From Nanobdellota archaeon (GTDB taxonomy: Archaea > Nanobdellota > Nanobdellia > Woesearchaeales > CG1-02-33-12), in NCBI GenBank assembly GCA_018901315.1, contig JAHIFA010000115.1, forward strand, positions 1 through 6,481: a stretch of 6,481 bases of DNA, in the 5' to 3' direction. Within the stretch, counting starts at the first letter, position 1. Every line of letters begins with the position of its first letter. Below, piece by piece: positions 1 through 5,305 of the stretch. A program made the translations under genes and the position numbers. The notes beneath the pieces are model-generated. The model did not search any database, was not told the DNA's origin, and saw only the letters and a list, made by a program, of their open reading frames with translations.

Positions 1-3
1 AAA

Positions 4-399
4 ATGGCTAAAAAGAAAAACCAAAAAAAGAAAAAAATAATGAAGAGCATTAAATCAAGGGCAAAACCCATAAAGAAATTAATAGCTCCTCTTTATAAAA
101 AACCAAAAAGCAGTGAAGCAAATTTTTTCATAGCAGTCCTTATTGTTTTGATTATCCTTTTCTTTGCTTCATCTTTCTACAACAATTACAAAATAAACTC
201 AGAAGCAGAAAAAATCATTGATTCCCTTGTTATCGGAGATGAGGTTGACGAGCAGGCATTGAACAGATTTATGAGCAAAGACTATGATGAGCTTAAGAAA
301 GAGCTAGGAATAACAAAGGATTTCATTGTTCATTTCGAGGACGAGAATGAAAACCCCATAGAAATCAATGGAATGTATGGCTTTGGATATGAAAAATAA
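4..399 (+). CDS. Small single-span membrane protein, Lys-rich N-terminus (hypothetical)
   Basis: This 131-residue protein has no function I can name. Residues 1-35 are extremely Lys-rich and should stay in the cytoplasm. Residues 41-59 (FFIAVLIVLIILFFASSFY) form one transmembrane helix. Residues 60-131 would lie outside and are acidic, with KELGITKDFIVHFEDENENP at about 98-117. Small proteins with this basic-tail, one-helix, 'ELGI..DF...FED' layout occur as uncharacterised membrane proteins in DPANN archaea (recalled resemblance, not checked). The ATG lies three bases from the window edge, so no ribosome binding site or promoter can be seen and a longer form cannot be excluded. The gene ends in tandem stops (TAA then TAG) and converges on the minus-strand gene that ends 10 bases further on. 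Confidence 0.75.
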   Translation: MAKKKNQKKKKIMKSIKSRAKPIKKLIAPLYKKPKSSEANFFIAVLIVLIILFFASSFYNNYKINSEAEKIIDSLVIGDEVDEQALNRFMSKDYDELKKELGITKDFIVHFEDENENPIEINGMYGFGYEK

Positions 400-415
400 T
401 AGATTTCTTTTATAG
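397..415. terminator. Compact convergent 3' junction, T-rich
   Basis: Two convergent genes end only 10 bases apart. The + strand reads ATTTCTTTTAT across 403-413, and the minus strand has a run of five T just beyond the facing stop codon, at 392-396. Archaeal RNA polymerase can terminate at short T tracts without a hairpin, so both transcripts could end here. Only the T tracts are visible; termination is inferred. Confidence 0.3.
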
Positions 416-799
416 CTCAACTTTCATCATGTTTATTTCTTTTATCAGGTTAATATAACCCTCAACAACCCTCTTATTTTTTATCTTGTTTATCTTATCG
501 CTAACATTTTGAAGAAACTTTGCTATCTTTTTCTTGTCTTCATCCTGATTCTGCATAACAACATTAACATAGCTGTCTAAAACAGATGTTCCATCAAATT
601 TTATGTTAATGTTCTTCTCCATTTTTTTGAACTCATTGAAAATATGCTCTGCAACCATTTCAGGATAGTCTATTACAGTATGCCTCATTATCTGCTTGTC
701 AGCGCCGTCATTAAAGTCAATTGCTAATTCAACAGAGTAGTCTCTTGCAGAGAAAGAACTAACCTTAATTTTTTTTATTTTAACATTGATTATTTTCAT
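410..799 (-). CDS. Hypothetical protein, 129 aa
   Basis: I do not recognise this family. The protein is soluble, with no signal peptide or membrane segment. The N-terminal half looks like a beta sheet (MKIINVKIKKIKVSSFSARD, then YSVELAIDFNDG at 21-32). The middle and C-terminal parts are helical and charged (EMVAEHIFNEFKKMEKN at 47-63; KKKIAKFLQNVSDKINKIKN at 89-108). There are no Cys residues and no obvious catalytic motif. The ATG at 799 is the only sensible start because the next Met is far downstream. No ribosome binding site precedes it, which fits either a leaderless transcript or read-through from the Cys-rich gene 26 bases upstream. Confidence 0.7.
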   Translation of the reverse strand: MKIINVKIKKIKVSSFSARDYSVELAIDFNDGADKQIMRHTVIDYPEMVAEHIFNEFKKMEKNINIKFDGTSVLDSYVNVVMQNQDEDKKKIAKFLQNVSDKINKIKNKRVVEGYINLIKEINMMKVEL

Positions 800-810
800 C
801 TTTATGATGC

Positions 811-822
811 TCTATATATTTT
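811..822 (-). promoter_or_regulatory. Possible TATA box for the 129-aa gene
   Basis: On the minus strand the 26-base gap before the gene reads CCAAAATATATAGAGC, an A-rich BRE-like stretch followed by TATATA. It lies only about 17-20 bases from the ATG, slightly shorter than the usual archaeal TATA-to-start spacing for a leaderless gene. It may therefore be a real but tight promoter, or simply AT-rich spacer. Confidence 0.3.
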
Positions 823-825
823 GGC

Positions 826-1017
826 TTAGCTGTTTATCTCAACAAACCTTGCTACAGACCTGTCATATGTTTTTTCAATCTCATCTGGGAAGCAGCATGC
901 CGGAAGCTCATCTCTGCTGAGATGATACTTTATGCACTCGCAGCACTTTCCTTTTCTTTCACAGGGCTCATAACTGCAGTTGCACTTAGCTAGATTTTTC
1001 GGTTTGTTGCATTCCAT
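826..1017 (-). CDS. DUF6485-type Cys-rich small protein
   Basis: This 63-residue protein has nine Cys (3, 12, 14, 19, 25, 26, 28, 41, 42). The signature is [21 protein letters not shown] at 12-32, followed by ELPACCFP at 37-44 and [13 protein letters not shown] at the end. I recognise this arrangement (CNC.Y..C.RKG.CCEC..YH....ELPAC.FP) as the DUF6485 family, found in many bacteria and archaea and usually about 60-70 residues long. No biochemical role is established to my knowledge. Clustered Cys and His suggest metal (zinc or iron-sulfur) binding, which is inference. AAGGAT touches the ATG, too close to act as a normal ribosome binding site, so the transcript may be leaderless. Confidence 0.85.
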   Translation of the reverse strand: MECNKPKNLAKCNCSYEPCERKGKCCECIKYHLSRDELPACCFPDEIEKTYDRSVARFVEINS

Positions 1018-1037
1018 ATCCTTCTTTTAGTTAAAGG

Positions 1038-1051
1038 AATTTATATATTTT
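1038..1051 (-). promoter_or_regulatory. TATA box for the DUF6485-type gene
   Basis: The minus strand reads AAAATATATAAATT between the stop of the large membrane protein gene and the ATG at 1017. The TATA centre lies about 28 bases from the ATG, so transcription should begin within a few bases of the start codon. That spacing suggests a leaderless or nearly leaderless mRNA, and indicates that this small gene has its own promoter. Confidence 0.5.
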
Positions 1052-1058
1052 GCTTTAT

Positions 1059-2660
1059 TTATCCTTCCTGCTCTAGTAGCTCTTTAAGCTGTTCAAGCTT
1101 TTCCTCTATATCTTTTATTAGCTCTTCTTTATCCCTTGTTGTTAGCTCCTCTTTTTTATCTTCAATAGCTATTGTTCCTTTGCTTACAAATTCAACAACA
1201 CCCTCATCTGTCTCAAATGATATAACATCATTTGTTTCTGCATCAACAAAAACCGTGTTTGATATTCCTGCAAAATCAGCAGGTGTAATTGAAAGCATCC
1301 AGTAGAGCTTTGTGTTTATTACATAAGGCCTGGGCTCAATTATCTTAAATTCACCCCAGTCTATTGTTGGGAATCTTTTCCTCACATAGTCAATAACCCT
1401 AACCGGCCCTGTTAATGTCTTGTCCTCATCCATCTCAAGCATGTCAATCCGGCCAGTTACTGCATCAACAACAAAGACCTTAAAAACACCATAGCTTTCC
1501 CCATAAGGCTCTGCAGCTATAATCCACTTAAGGCCGTCGTTGGTTGGCATTAGGAATGGCTGCCTGTTTCCTTGGCCATAAACATCAGCAATCTCTATCT
1601 GGTCTTTGTGGAAGAACCATGCATTAAAAACACCAAGGTGATACTGGTATGATTCAACATATAATCTTGCAAGCGCCTCTGGGTAAGCCCTGTTATTTTT
1701 AAGATAATCAATATACTCTATCTCATCAGGCAGATACTTGTTTATTTTCCCTGCAGAATCAACAACATAAACCCCATCAAAATAAGGCATCATGACAGGA
1801 AACCTAAAGTGATATTTTATTATAGGCACTATTGTCAGAATATCTTCATCTTTTATTATATAATATATCTCGCCAACGTCCATGAAATAGGTTTCCTTAT
1901 AGAGCTTCCAGTAGATATTGTCTGATATACCTATATCCTCTCCTATCTTTAATTCCTTGCTTATCATCTTTGTCTGCCTGTTGCTCTTTTCTGCATTGAC
2001 AGTCATTAGGCCCTGAACCTTCTGCGTAAAATAAAGTATAAATCCATCAGGCACTCTTGGGGTTGTCCATACCAGGCTATTGTTCATGTTGACAAAGTCA
2101 AAATCACCTAGGCGTTCTCTTGATTTCTGAAGGCTGTCCTTTGCATATCTTTCAGCAACTGCAAGCGGAACAATCCTGACCTGCGATGAGTCAGGAAGCT
2201 CATTTATAATATGATATTCTGTTTCACTTACAATATATCTCTCGACAATGACCTCATTTAATGAAAATGCTATGAAGAAAATAAATGCAATAATCATCAA
2301 GCCATAACCAAGATTATCCTTTTTTTTCATAAAAGCAAATGCACAAAATAATGCAAACAATATTGTTAATATAATACTTGGATGAGTGTAAAGGCCCATG
2401 ACAAACGGATGAAACCATGGCCTGAAAAAATACAAAATAAAGACTAATACAACAATTGTTATCAATGAGCCAATTTTTGTAAAAGGTTTTTTGACATCAA
2501 TTATTTTTCCCTTATGAGAAAAGCCTTTTTTCTCTATTAGGTAACTGATAAGGCCACCTATTATAACCCAAAATAAAATATTGCCAAAAAACAAGCCTAA
2601 AACTACCCCTGTTAATATTCCAATTGTCAGAAAAGGATTTCTCTTTTTCCTTAAAAACAT
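1059..2660 (-). CDS. Large membrane protein with PepSY-like extracytoplasmic region
   Basis: The protein has 533 residues. The N-terminal third is hydrophobic: roughly 11-42 (long enough for a hairpin or one long helix), 63-80, 94-111 and 119-135. Residues from about 140 to 510 are soluble and appear to lie outside the membrane. They contain helix-plus-sheet units resembling PepSY modules, for example VRIVPLAVAERYAKDSL (about 161-177) and later strands ending in FVVDAVTGRIDML and VFVDAETNDVISF. The last 30 residues are Glu/Lys-rich and likely coiled coil (KEELIKDIEEKLEQLKELLE). There are no catalytic motifs such as HEXXH. PepSY-type modules often regulate peptidases or bind other proteins, but a role here is not shown. 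GAGGTGA at 2664-2670 gives a strong ribosome binding site four bases before the ATG and overlaps the stop of the upstream small gene, indicating translational coupling. Confidence 0.75.
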   Translation of the reverse strand: MFLRKKRNPFLTIGILTGVVLGLFFGNILFWVIIGGLISYLIEKKGFSHKGKIIDVKKPFTKIGSLITIVVLVFILYFFRPWFHPFVMGLYTHPSIILTILFALFCAFAFMKKKDNLGYGLMIIAFIFFIAFSLNEVIVERYIVSETEYHIINELPDSSQVRIVPLAVAERYAKDSLQKSRERLGDFDFVNMNNSLVWTTPRVPDGFILYFTQKVQGLMTVNAEKSNRQTKMISKELKIGEDIGISDNIYWKLYKETYFMDVGEIYYIIKDEDILTIVPIIKYHFRFPVMMPYFDGVYVVDSAGKINKYLPDEIEYIDYLKNNRAYPEALARLYVESYQYHLGVFNAWFFHKDQIEIADVYGQGNRQPFLMPTNDGLKWIIAAEPYGESYGVFKVFVVDAVTGRIDMLEMDEDKTLTGPVRVIDYVRKRFPTIDWGEFKIIEPRPYVINTKLYWMLSITPADFAGISNTVFVDAETNDVISFETDEGVVEFVSKGTIAIEDKKEELTTRDKEELIKDIEEKLEQLKELLEQEG

Positions 2661-2669
2661 ATTGTCACC

Positions 2670-2897
2670 TCAATATCTATAATTCTGCATATTTCCTTCA
2701 GTTGAATGCCTTGAATGAATATGTTGCCCTCTAACTGTTCCTTCTTCTTTTAATTTGCTCTCAATATTATCTTTTTTAGGCTGTTTGTTAGTGCTTGACC
2801 CTATTTTAAATTCATGCCTTGATTCATAGATTTTAGGCAAGATTCCACAAAAGTAATCTGGTCTATAATAGCCTATTCCTCCATAGTTAAAACTCAT
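2670..2897 (-). CDS. Small Gly/Tyr-rich protein (hypothetical)
   Basis: I do not recognise this 75-residue protein. It starts MSFNYGGIGYYRPDYFCGIL, is rich in Gly and Tyr with one Cys, and continues with a basic, polar, probably disordered tail ending QNYRY. I chose the ATG at 2897 over the in-frame GTG at 2906 because GGGTGGTT (2901-2908) then serves as the ribosome binding site. The TGA stop lies inside the GAGGTGA site of the 533-residue membrane protein gene, so the two genes form an operon. The sequence PKIY and a terminal Tyr also occur in the 66-residue peptide encoded divergently at 3282, but this match is too short to prove kinship. The operon position and ribosome binding site favour a real gene; composition alone would not. 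Confidence 0.55.
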   Translation of the reverse strand: MSFNYGGIGYYRPDYFCGILPKIYESRHEFKIGSSTNKQPKKDNIESKLKEEGTVRGQHIHSRHSTEGNMQNYRY

Positions 2898-2930
2898 AAT
2901 AACCACCCAATTATTGTCTTAGAAAAGCAA

Positions 2931-2940
2931 TTATTTAAAT
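2931..2940 (-). promoter_or_regulatory. Probable TATA box of the minus-strand two-gene operon
   Basis: On the minus strand, AATAGATTTAAATAATTG lies 34-43 bases upstream of the ATG at 2897. The TTTAAATA core would place transcription start near 2910, giving a short leader that contains the GGTGG-type ribosome binding site. No other TATA-like stretch in this half of the spacer is better placed. Confidence 0.45.
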
Positions 2941-3177
2941 CTATTGTTTTATTGAGCTGTTAACTCTTTTAGATATGAATAAATAAATTATTGAAAGTTG
3001 TTTTTACTTCAGATTAAAAATCTCTTGCGACTTGGCAGAATTAAAATTAGGTAGGGATATCAGCAGATAGCTAGGGTTAATTAGATTAGGTAGTGTTAGT
3101 TACAATTATTTTCAAGGATCAAAAGTAGAAGGGGGACAATTTTATTTGAATGGCGAGAAAACTATTCTGATTCTTGT

Positions 3178-3209
3178 TTTCGGAAATCTTCTGGAAGAAC
3201 ATACCGAAA
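3178..3209. promoter_or_regulatory. Imperfect palindrome overlapping the BRE (candidate operator)
   Basis: TTTCGG (3178-3183) is matched by CCGAAA (3204-3209), and between them TCTT (3187-3190) is matched by AAGA (3195-3198) around a CTGG loop. The right arm coincides with the BRE-like purines just before the TATA box. A dimeric repressor bound here would block TFB/TBP. The symmetry is visible; operator function is inferred. Confidence 0.4.
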
Positions 3210-3220
3210 GCTATTTATAT
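3204..3220 (+). promoter_or_regulatory. BRE/TATA promoter of the peptide operon
   Basis: CCGAAAG (3204-3210) is a BRE-like purine stretch followed directly by CTATTTATAT (3211-3220), a good archaeal TATA box. Counting about 25 bases downstream places transcription start near 3242. This gives a leader of about 40 bases that contains the strong ribosome binding site of the peptide gene. Confidence 0.6.
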
Positions 3221-3261
3221 TTACTATGTTTTACTATAAATAATAGTTGGTAAACTATAAA
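3220..3261 (+). repeat. Three phased ACTAT repeats around the transcription start
   Basis: TTTACTAT occurs at 3220-3227 and 3230-3237, and AAACTATAAA at 3252-3261 repeats the ACTATAAA of 3233-3240. The ACTAT cores begin at 3223, 3233 and 3254, that is 10 and 21 bases apart, close to one and two helical turns. An ATAGT at 3243-3247 is the inverted partner of the middle core. The position between TATA box and ribosome binding site suits a repressor site, although AT-rich DNA makes chance repeats common. Confidence 0.35.
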
Positions 3262-3266
3262 GTTGT

Positions 3267-3274
3267 AAGGAGGT
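3267..3274 (+). promoter_or_regulatory. Strong ribosome binding site for the peptide gene
   Basis: AAGGAGGT lies seven bases before the ATG and matches the archaeal anti-SD (3' end of 16S rRNA) almost perfectly. It is the best such site in the + strand operon, in contrast to the next gene, which has none. This points to high translation of the 66-residue peptide. Confidence 0.75.
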
Positions 3275-3281
3275 TAAAAAA

Positions 3282-3482
3282 ATGAGTTTAACACAAATTG
3301 TTGAAAAAGAAAACATAGGTCATATAGCAAGAGATGGAAGTTACAAAGTAATTGAAGAGAAAGGTAATATGCCAAAGATATATTCTCCAAAATTAGGCAA
3401 GTATGTACCTTTAGATTCAGGAAACCCGAAAGGTGAAATACAAAAGTATAATGTTGGTATGGGTCCTGGAAGTTGGTATTAA
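3282..3482 (+). CDS. Candidate RiPP precursor peptide ending GPGSWY
   Basis: This 66-residue product heads an operon of tailoring-type enzymes. I do not recognise a named precursor family. Residues 1-50 are charged and leader-like (MSLTQIVEKENIGHIARDGS at the start; PKIYSPKLGKYVPLDSG at 31-47). They give way to a C-terminal segment rich in Gly and aromatics, YNVGMGPGSWY at 56-66. There is no Cys, so this is not a thioether peptide of the lanthipeptide or sactipeptide kind. Trp65 and Tyr66 are obvious targets for an aromatic prenyltransferase, and Tyr, Trp or backbone positions could be targets for the radical SAM enzyme. The start is set by the strong AAGGAGGT site. It could instead be an unrelated small protein; the argument rests on gene order, size, leader/core contrast and expression signals. 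Predicted role: substrate of the next three products. Confidence 0.6.
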   Translation: MSLTQIVEKENIGHIARDGSYKVIEEKGNMPKIYSPKLGKYVPLDSGNPKGEIQKYNVGMGPGSWY

Positions 3483-3490
3483 TTTTTTTT
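3483..3490 (+). terminator. T8 tract between peptide gene and enzymes (possible partial terminator)
   Basis: Eight consecutive T follow the stop codon of the peptide gene directly. Archaeal intrinsic termination uses T tracts and does not need a hairpin, so some transcripts should end here while the rest continue into the enzyme genes. That would give excess peptide over enzyme. The tract is seen; partial termination is inferred. Confidence 0.45.
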
Positions 3491-3494
3491 AAAA

Positions 3495-4391
3495 GTGGAA
3501 CCCCTTGAACATTTTAAAGAATATGTTGAGAGATTCCAACAATTTAATTTTAATGATTTCTCAAAAATATATCATTCATTATATTCAGACTATAAGAATA
3601 TACAAGATCGTATTGAATTTTCATTATTGATTAATCCAAAAGATGGATTTGATTTAAGATTTGGTTTGTTTAAAATATATGAATCTCAAAAAATATCTTC
3701 TTTATTTACAAAAATGGGATTTGGAAATTATAATTTAGAAAATATTTTATCTTCTGTAGAAAATTTCGTTCCAGAGTTTGCTGTTGGTTTTGATTTTAAT
3801 AAAAAAATTCCAAGAACTAAGGTTTACTTTCTACGATTGCCAGATAATATCATATTTAATGAAAATCCCACTAAGATAATAAATTTTACATCTAAATTAA
3901 TTAATATAAATTTAACCAATTGTAATGAGCAAGAAATAAAGGATTGTTATCTGATGGCAATAGATTTTTGTCAGAATGATAAACAAAACATAAAAATATA
4001 CACTAGAAATAAAAATGTCAATCTGGATATAATAAACAACTATTTAAAAGATAATCATATTTCTTCACAGTACTTTAAAAAATTTCAAGAATTATTTTCT
4101 GAAGGCCAATTAAAAGATGTGACTATTTCCCGAAAATATTCTCAGATTCAAAACAACCCCAAGGGATTATCTGTTTTTTTTGAAGTAGAAGATAATTTGA
4201 ATGAATCTATAGAACAATTGGTAAAAACTTGTATTCCTGAAAAATTTTCCGATTTTAAGGAAATAGTAGAAACTTTAGAGATGAACAAACCTGTTAAATA
4301 TAGTCATATTGGCGTAACATTTTCAGAAAACACAAAAAAAGAAAATATTTGTTTATATTTTTCACCTGTGTTAGAGAATATTAAAAAATGA
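3495..4391 (+). CDS. Putative ABBA/PT-barrel-type prenyltransferase
   Basis: The 298-residue protein has no signal peptide or membrane helix. Five beta-hairpin segments recur about every 56 residues: 40-61 (IEFSLLI...LRFGLFKIY), 95-116 (FAVGFDFNKKIPRTKVYFLRLP), 151-170 (YLMAIDFCQNDKQNIKIY), 208-230 (VTISRKY...GLSVFFEV) and 269-291 (HIGVTFSENTKKENICLYFS). Helical, charged stretches separate them. This five-fold alpha-beta-beta-alpha order, the G.DF...K.Y pattern and the length of about 300 match aromatic prenyltransferases of the ABBA fold (NphB/CloQ and the cyanobactin F enzymes). Lys109, Lys167 and Tyr111/Tyr169 occupy positions where such enzymes bind diphosphate. The enzyme would move an isoprenoid from its diphosphate to an aromatic acceptor, here plausibly the peptide's Trp or Tyr. 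Assignment is by pattern, without a search. GTG at 3495 is the only usable start; it lacks a ribosome binding site and lies in the frame of the peptide gene. Confidence 0.6.
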   Translation: MEPLEHFKEYVERFQQFNFNDFSKIYHSLYSDYKNIQDRIEFSLLINPKDGFDLRFGLFKIYESQKISSLFTKMGFGNYNLENILSSVENFVPEFAVGFDFNKKIPRTKVYFLRLPDNIIFNENPTKIINFTSKLININLTNCNEQEIKDCYLMAIDFCQNDKQNIKIYTRNKNVNLDIINNYLKDNHISSQYFKKFQELFSEGQLKDVTISRKYSQIQNNPKGLSVFFEVEDNLNESIEQLVKTCIPEKFSDFKEIVETLEMNKPVKYSHIGVTFSENTKKENICLYFSPVLENIKK

Positions 4392-5305
4392 GAAAGATAT
4401 TTTTAGTCACTGATTATGCTTGTAATAATGAATGTATTTCTTGTGCAAAAAAATTAGATGAAAAAGGGCGTTTGGATTTAGATCAAATTATTGAAAAAAT
4501 TGATTTGATAAAACCATCTAAAGATGATTACATTGAATTTAGTGGTGGCGAACCAACATTAAGAAGAGATATATTCGAGATTTGTAATTATATAAAGTCA
4601 AATTATGATACAAACCTTATTATTCTTTCCAATGGTTGTAAATTTAAAGATAAGTCTTTTAGTAAGCAAATGAAAGATGTCGGTGTTGATAGGGTGATGA
4701 CTACATTTTATAGTCCTTATGAAGAAAAACACGATATGATTACTCAAAAAAAAGGAAGTTTTTCAGATACTATAATAGGTTTGAAAAATCTAGAAGAGAT
4801 AGGATTACCTATTTCAGTAAAAACAATAATTTTAAAACAAAATTATCAAGATCTTTCAGATTTTGTTAGTTTTGCATATAATACTTTTCCTTCAGCATGG
4901 GTTTCAATTCATGGTCTAATCATGAGGGGGCGCGCAAATGATAATCGTGAACAACTGGTTGTTAAATATAAAGATATGAAACCATATATAGAAGATGCAT
5001 TAGACGAAGCAATTAAACGAGAAAAAAATTTAGGAGTTTTTATAATTCCTTCTTGTACGTTAGATCCATATTATTGGCAATATTTAAGCATAAACTGGAA
5101 ACAAATGACAAAAGAAATGATTTATATTTCTCCTGAAGAAACCATATTTGGAAATTTAGATGTGGCTCAACCAGATTATTGCTCTAATTGTTTAATTAAT
5201 GAGAATTGCTCGTGGGCATGGGAATCTGCATGGAGAGAATATATTGATATGTTTGGAACAAATGAATTAAGTAAAGTAACAACTTCAAAATTGAGGTATA
5301 AATAA
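4388..5305 (+). CDS. Radical SAM peptide-modifying enzyme with auxiliary-cluster Cys
   Basis: This 305-residue radical SAM protein carries the canonical CX3CX2C (Cys12, Cys16, Cys19) for the SAM-binding [4Fe-4S] cluster, SGGEPT at 52-57 for SAM binding, and a core barrel to about residue 215 with GRA at 181-183. The C-terminal part adds IPSC (Cys223) and CX2CX5C (Cys265, Cys268, Cys274), followed by aromatic-rich WAWESAWREYIDMFGTNEL. These four Cys could hold one auxiliary cluster, as in Twitch/SPASM-type peptide maturases, though the full seven-Cys SPASM set is absent. Likely chemistry is radical modification of the operon's peptide (crosslink, epimerisation or similar); the exact reaction cannot be read from sequence. 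The ATG overlaps the prenyltransferase stop as ATGA, so the two are translationally coupled. The N-terminus begins right before the Cys motif, as is usual. Confidence 0.85.
   Translation: MRKIFLVTDYACNNECISCAKKLDEKGRLDLDQIIEKIDLIKPSKDDYIEFSGGEPTLRRDIFEICNYIKSNYDTNLIILSNGCKFKDKSFSKQMKDVGVDRVMTTFYSPYEEKHDMITQKKGSFSDTIIGLKNLEEIGLPISVKTIILKQNYQDLSDFVSFAYNTFPSAWVSIHGLIMRGRANDNREQLVVKYKDMKPYIEDALDEAIKREKNLGVFIIPSCTLDPYYWQYLSINWKQMTKEMIYISPEETIFGNLDVAQPDYCSNCLINENCSWAWESAWREYIDMFGTNELSKVTTSKLRYK
5293..5297 (+). promoter_or_regulatory. Ribosome binding site for the GNAT gene, inside the radical SAM gene
   Basis: GAGGT lies seven bases before the ATG at 5305, within the last codons of the radical SAM gene. 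It fixes the start of the GNAT gene and shows that it is translated on the same mRNA by its own initiation. Confidence 0.6.

Larger units (their letters stand above)
2907..3281. other. Divergent intergenic spacer (375 bases)
   Basis: No convincing gene lies here. The left edge holds the minus-strand promoter and the right edge holds the promoter of the peptide operon. Between them are a small inverted repeat (AGATTaaaAATCT, 3011-3023), a 9-base direct repeat ATTAGGTAG (3046-3054 and 3085-3093), a G-rich stretch GAAGGGGGACAATTTT ending at 3143, and an imperfect palindrome at 3178-3209. At this size, in so compact a genome, the spacer is more likely regulatory than empty. Confidence 0.6.

Noticed and set aside
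826..1017. Cys-rich 63-residue protein considered as a metallothionein or modified-peptide precursor
   Set aside because: The CNC.Y..C.RKG.CCEC..YH pattern fits the DUF6485 family better, and no modifying enzyme is adjacent to it.
3011..3023. AGATTaaaAATCT hairpin considered as a terminator
   Set aside because: It has only five pairs, all but one of them A-T or similar weak context, no T tract follows, and no gene ends nearby on either strand.
3046..3093. Two copies of ATTAGGTAG considered as a CRISPR-like or iteron array
   Set aside because: There are only two short copies, without regular spacing or further units.
3150..3170. ATG with six codons before TGA in the divergent spacer, considered as a leader peptide
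   Set aside because: It lies upstream of the TATA box and therefore outside the predicted transcript, and it has no ribosome binding site.
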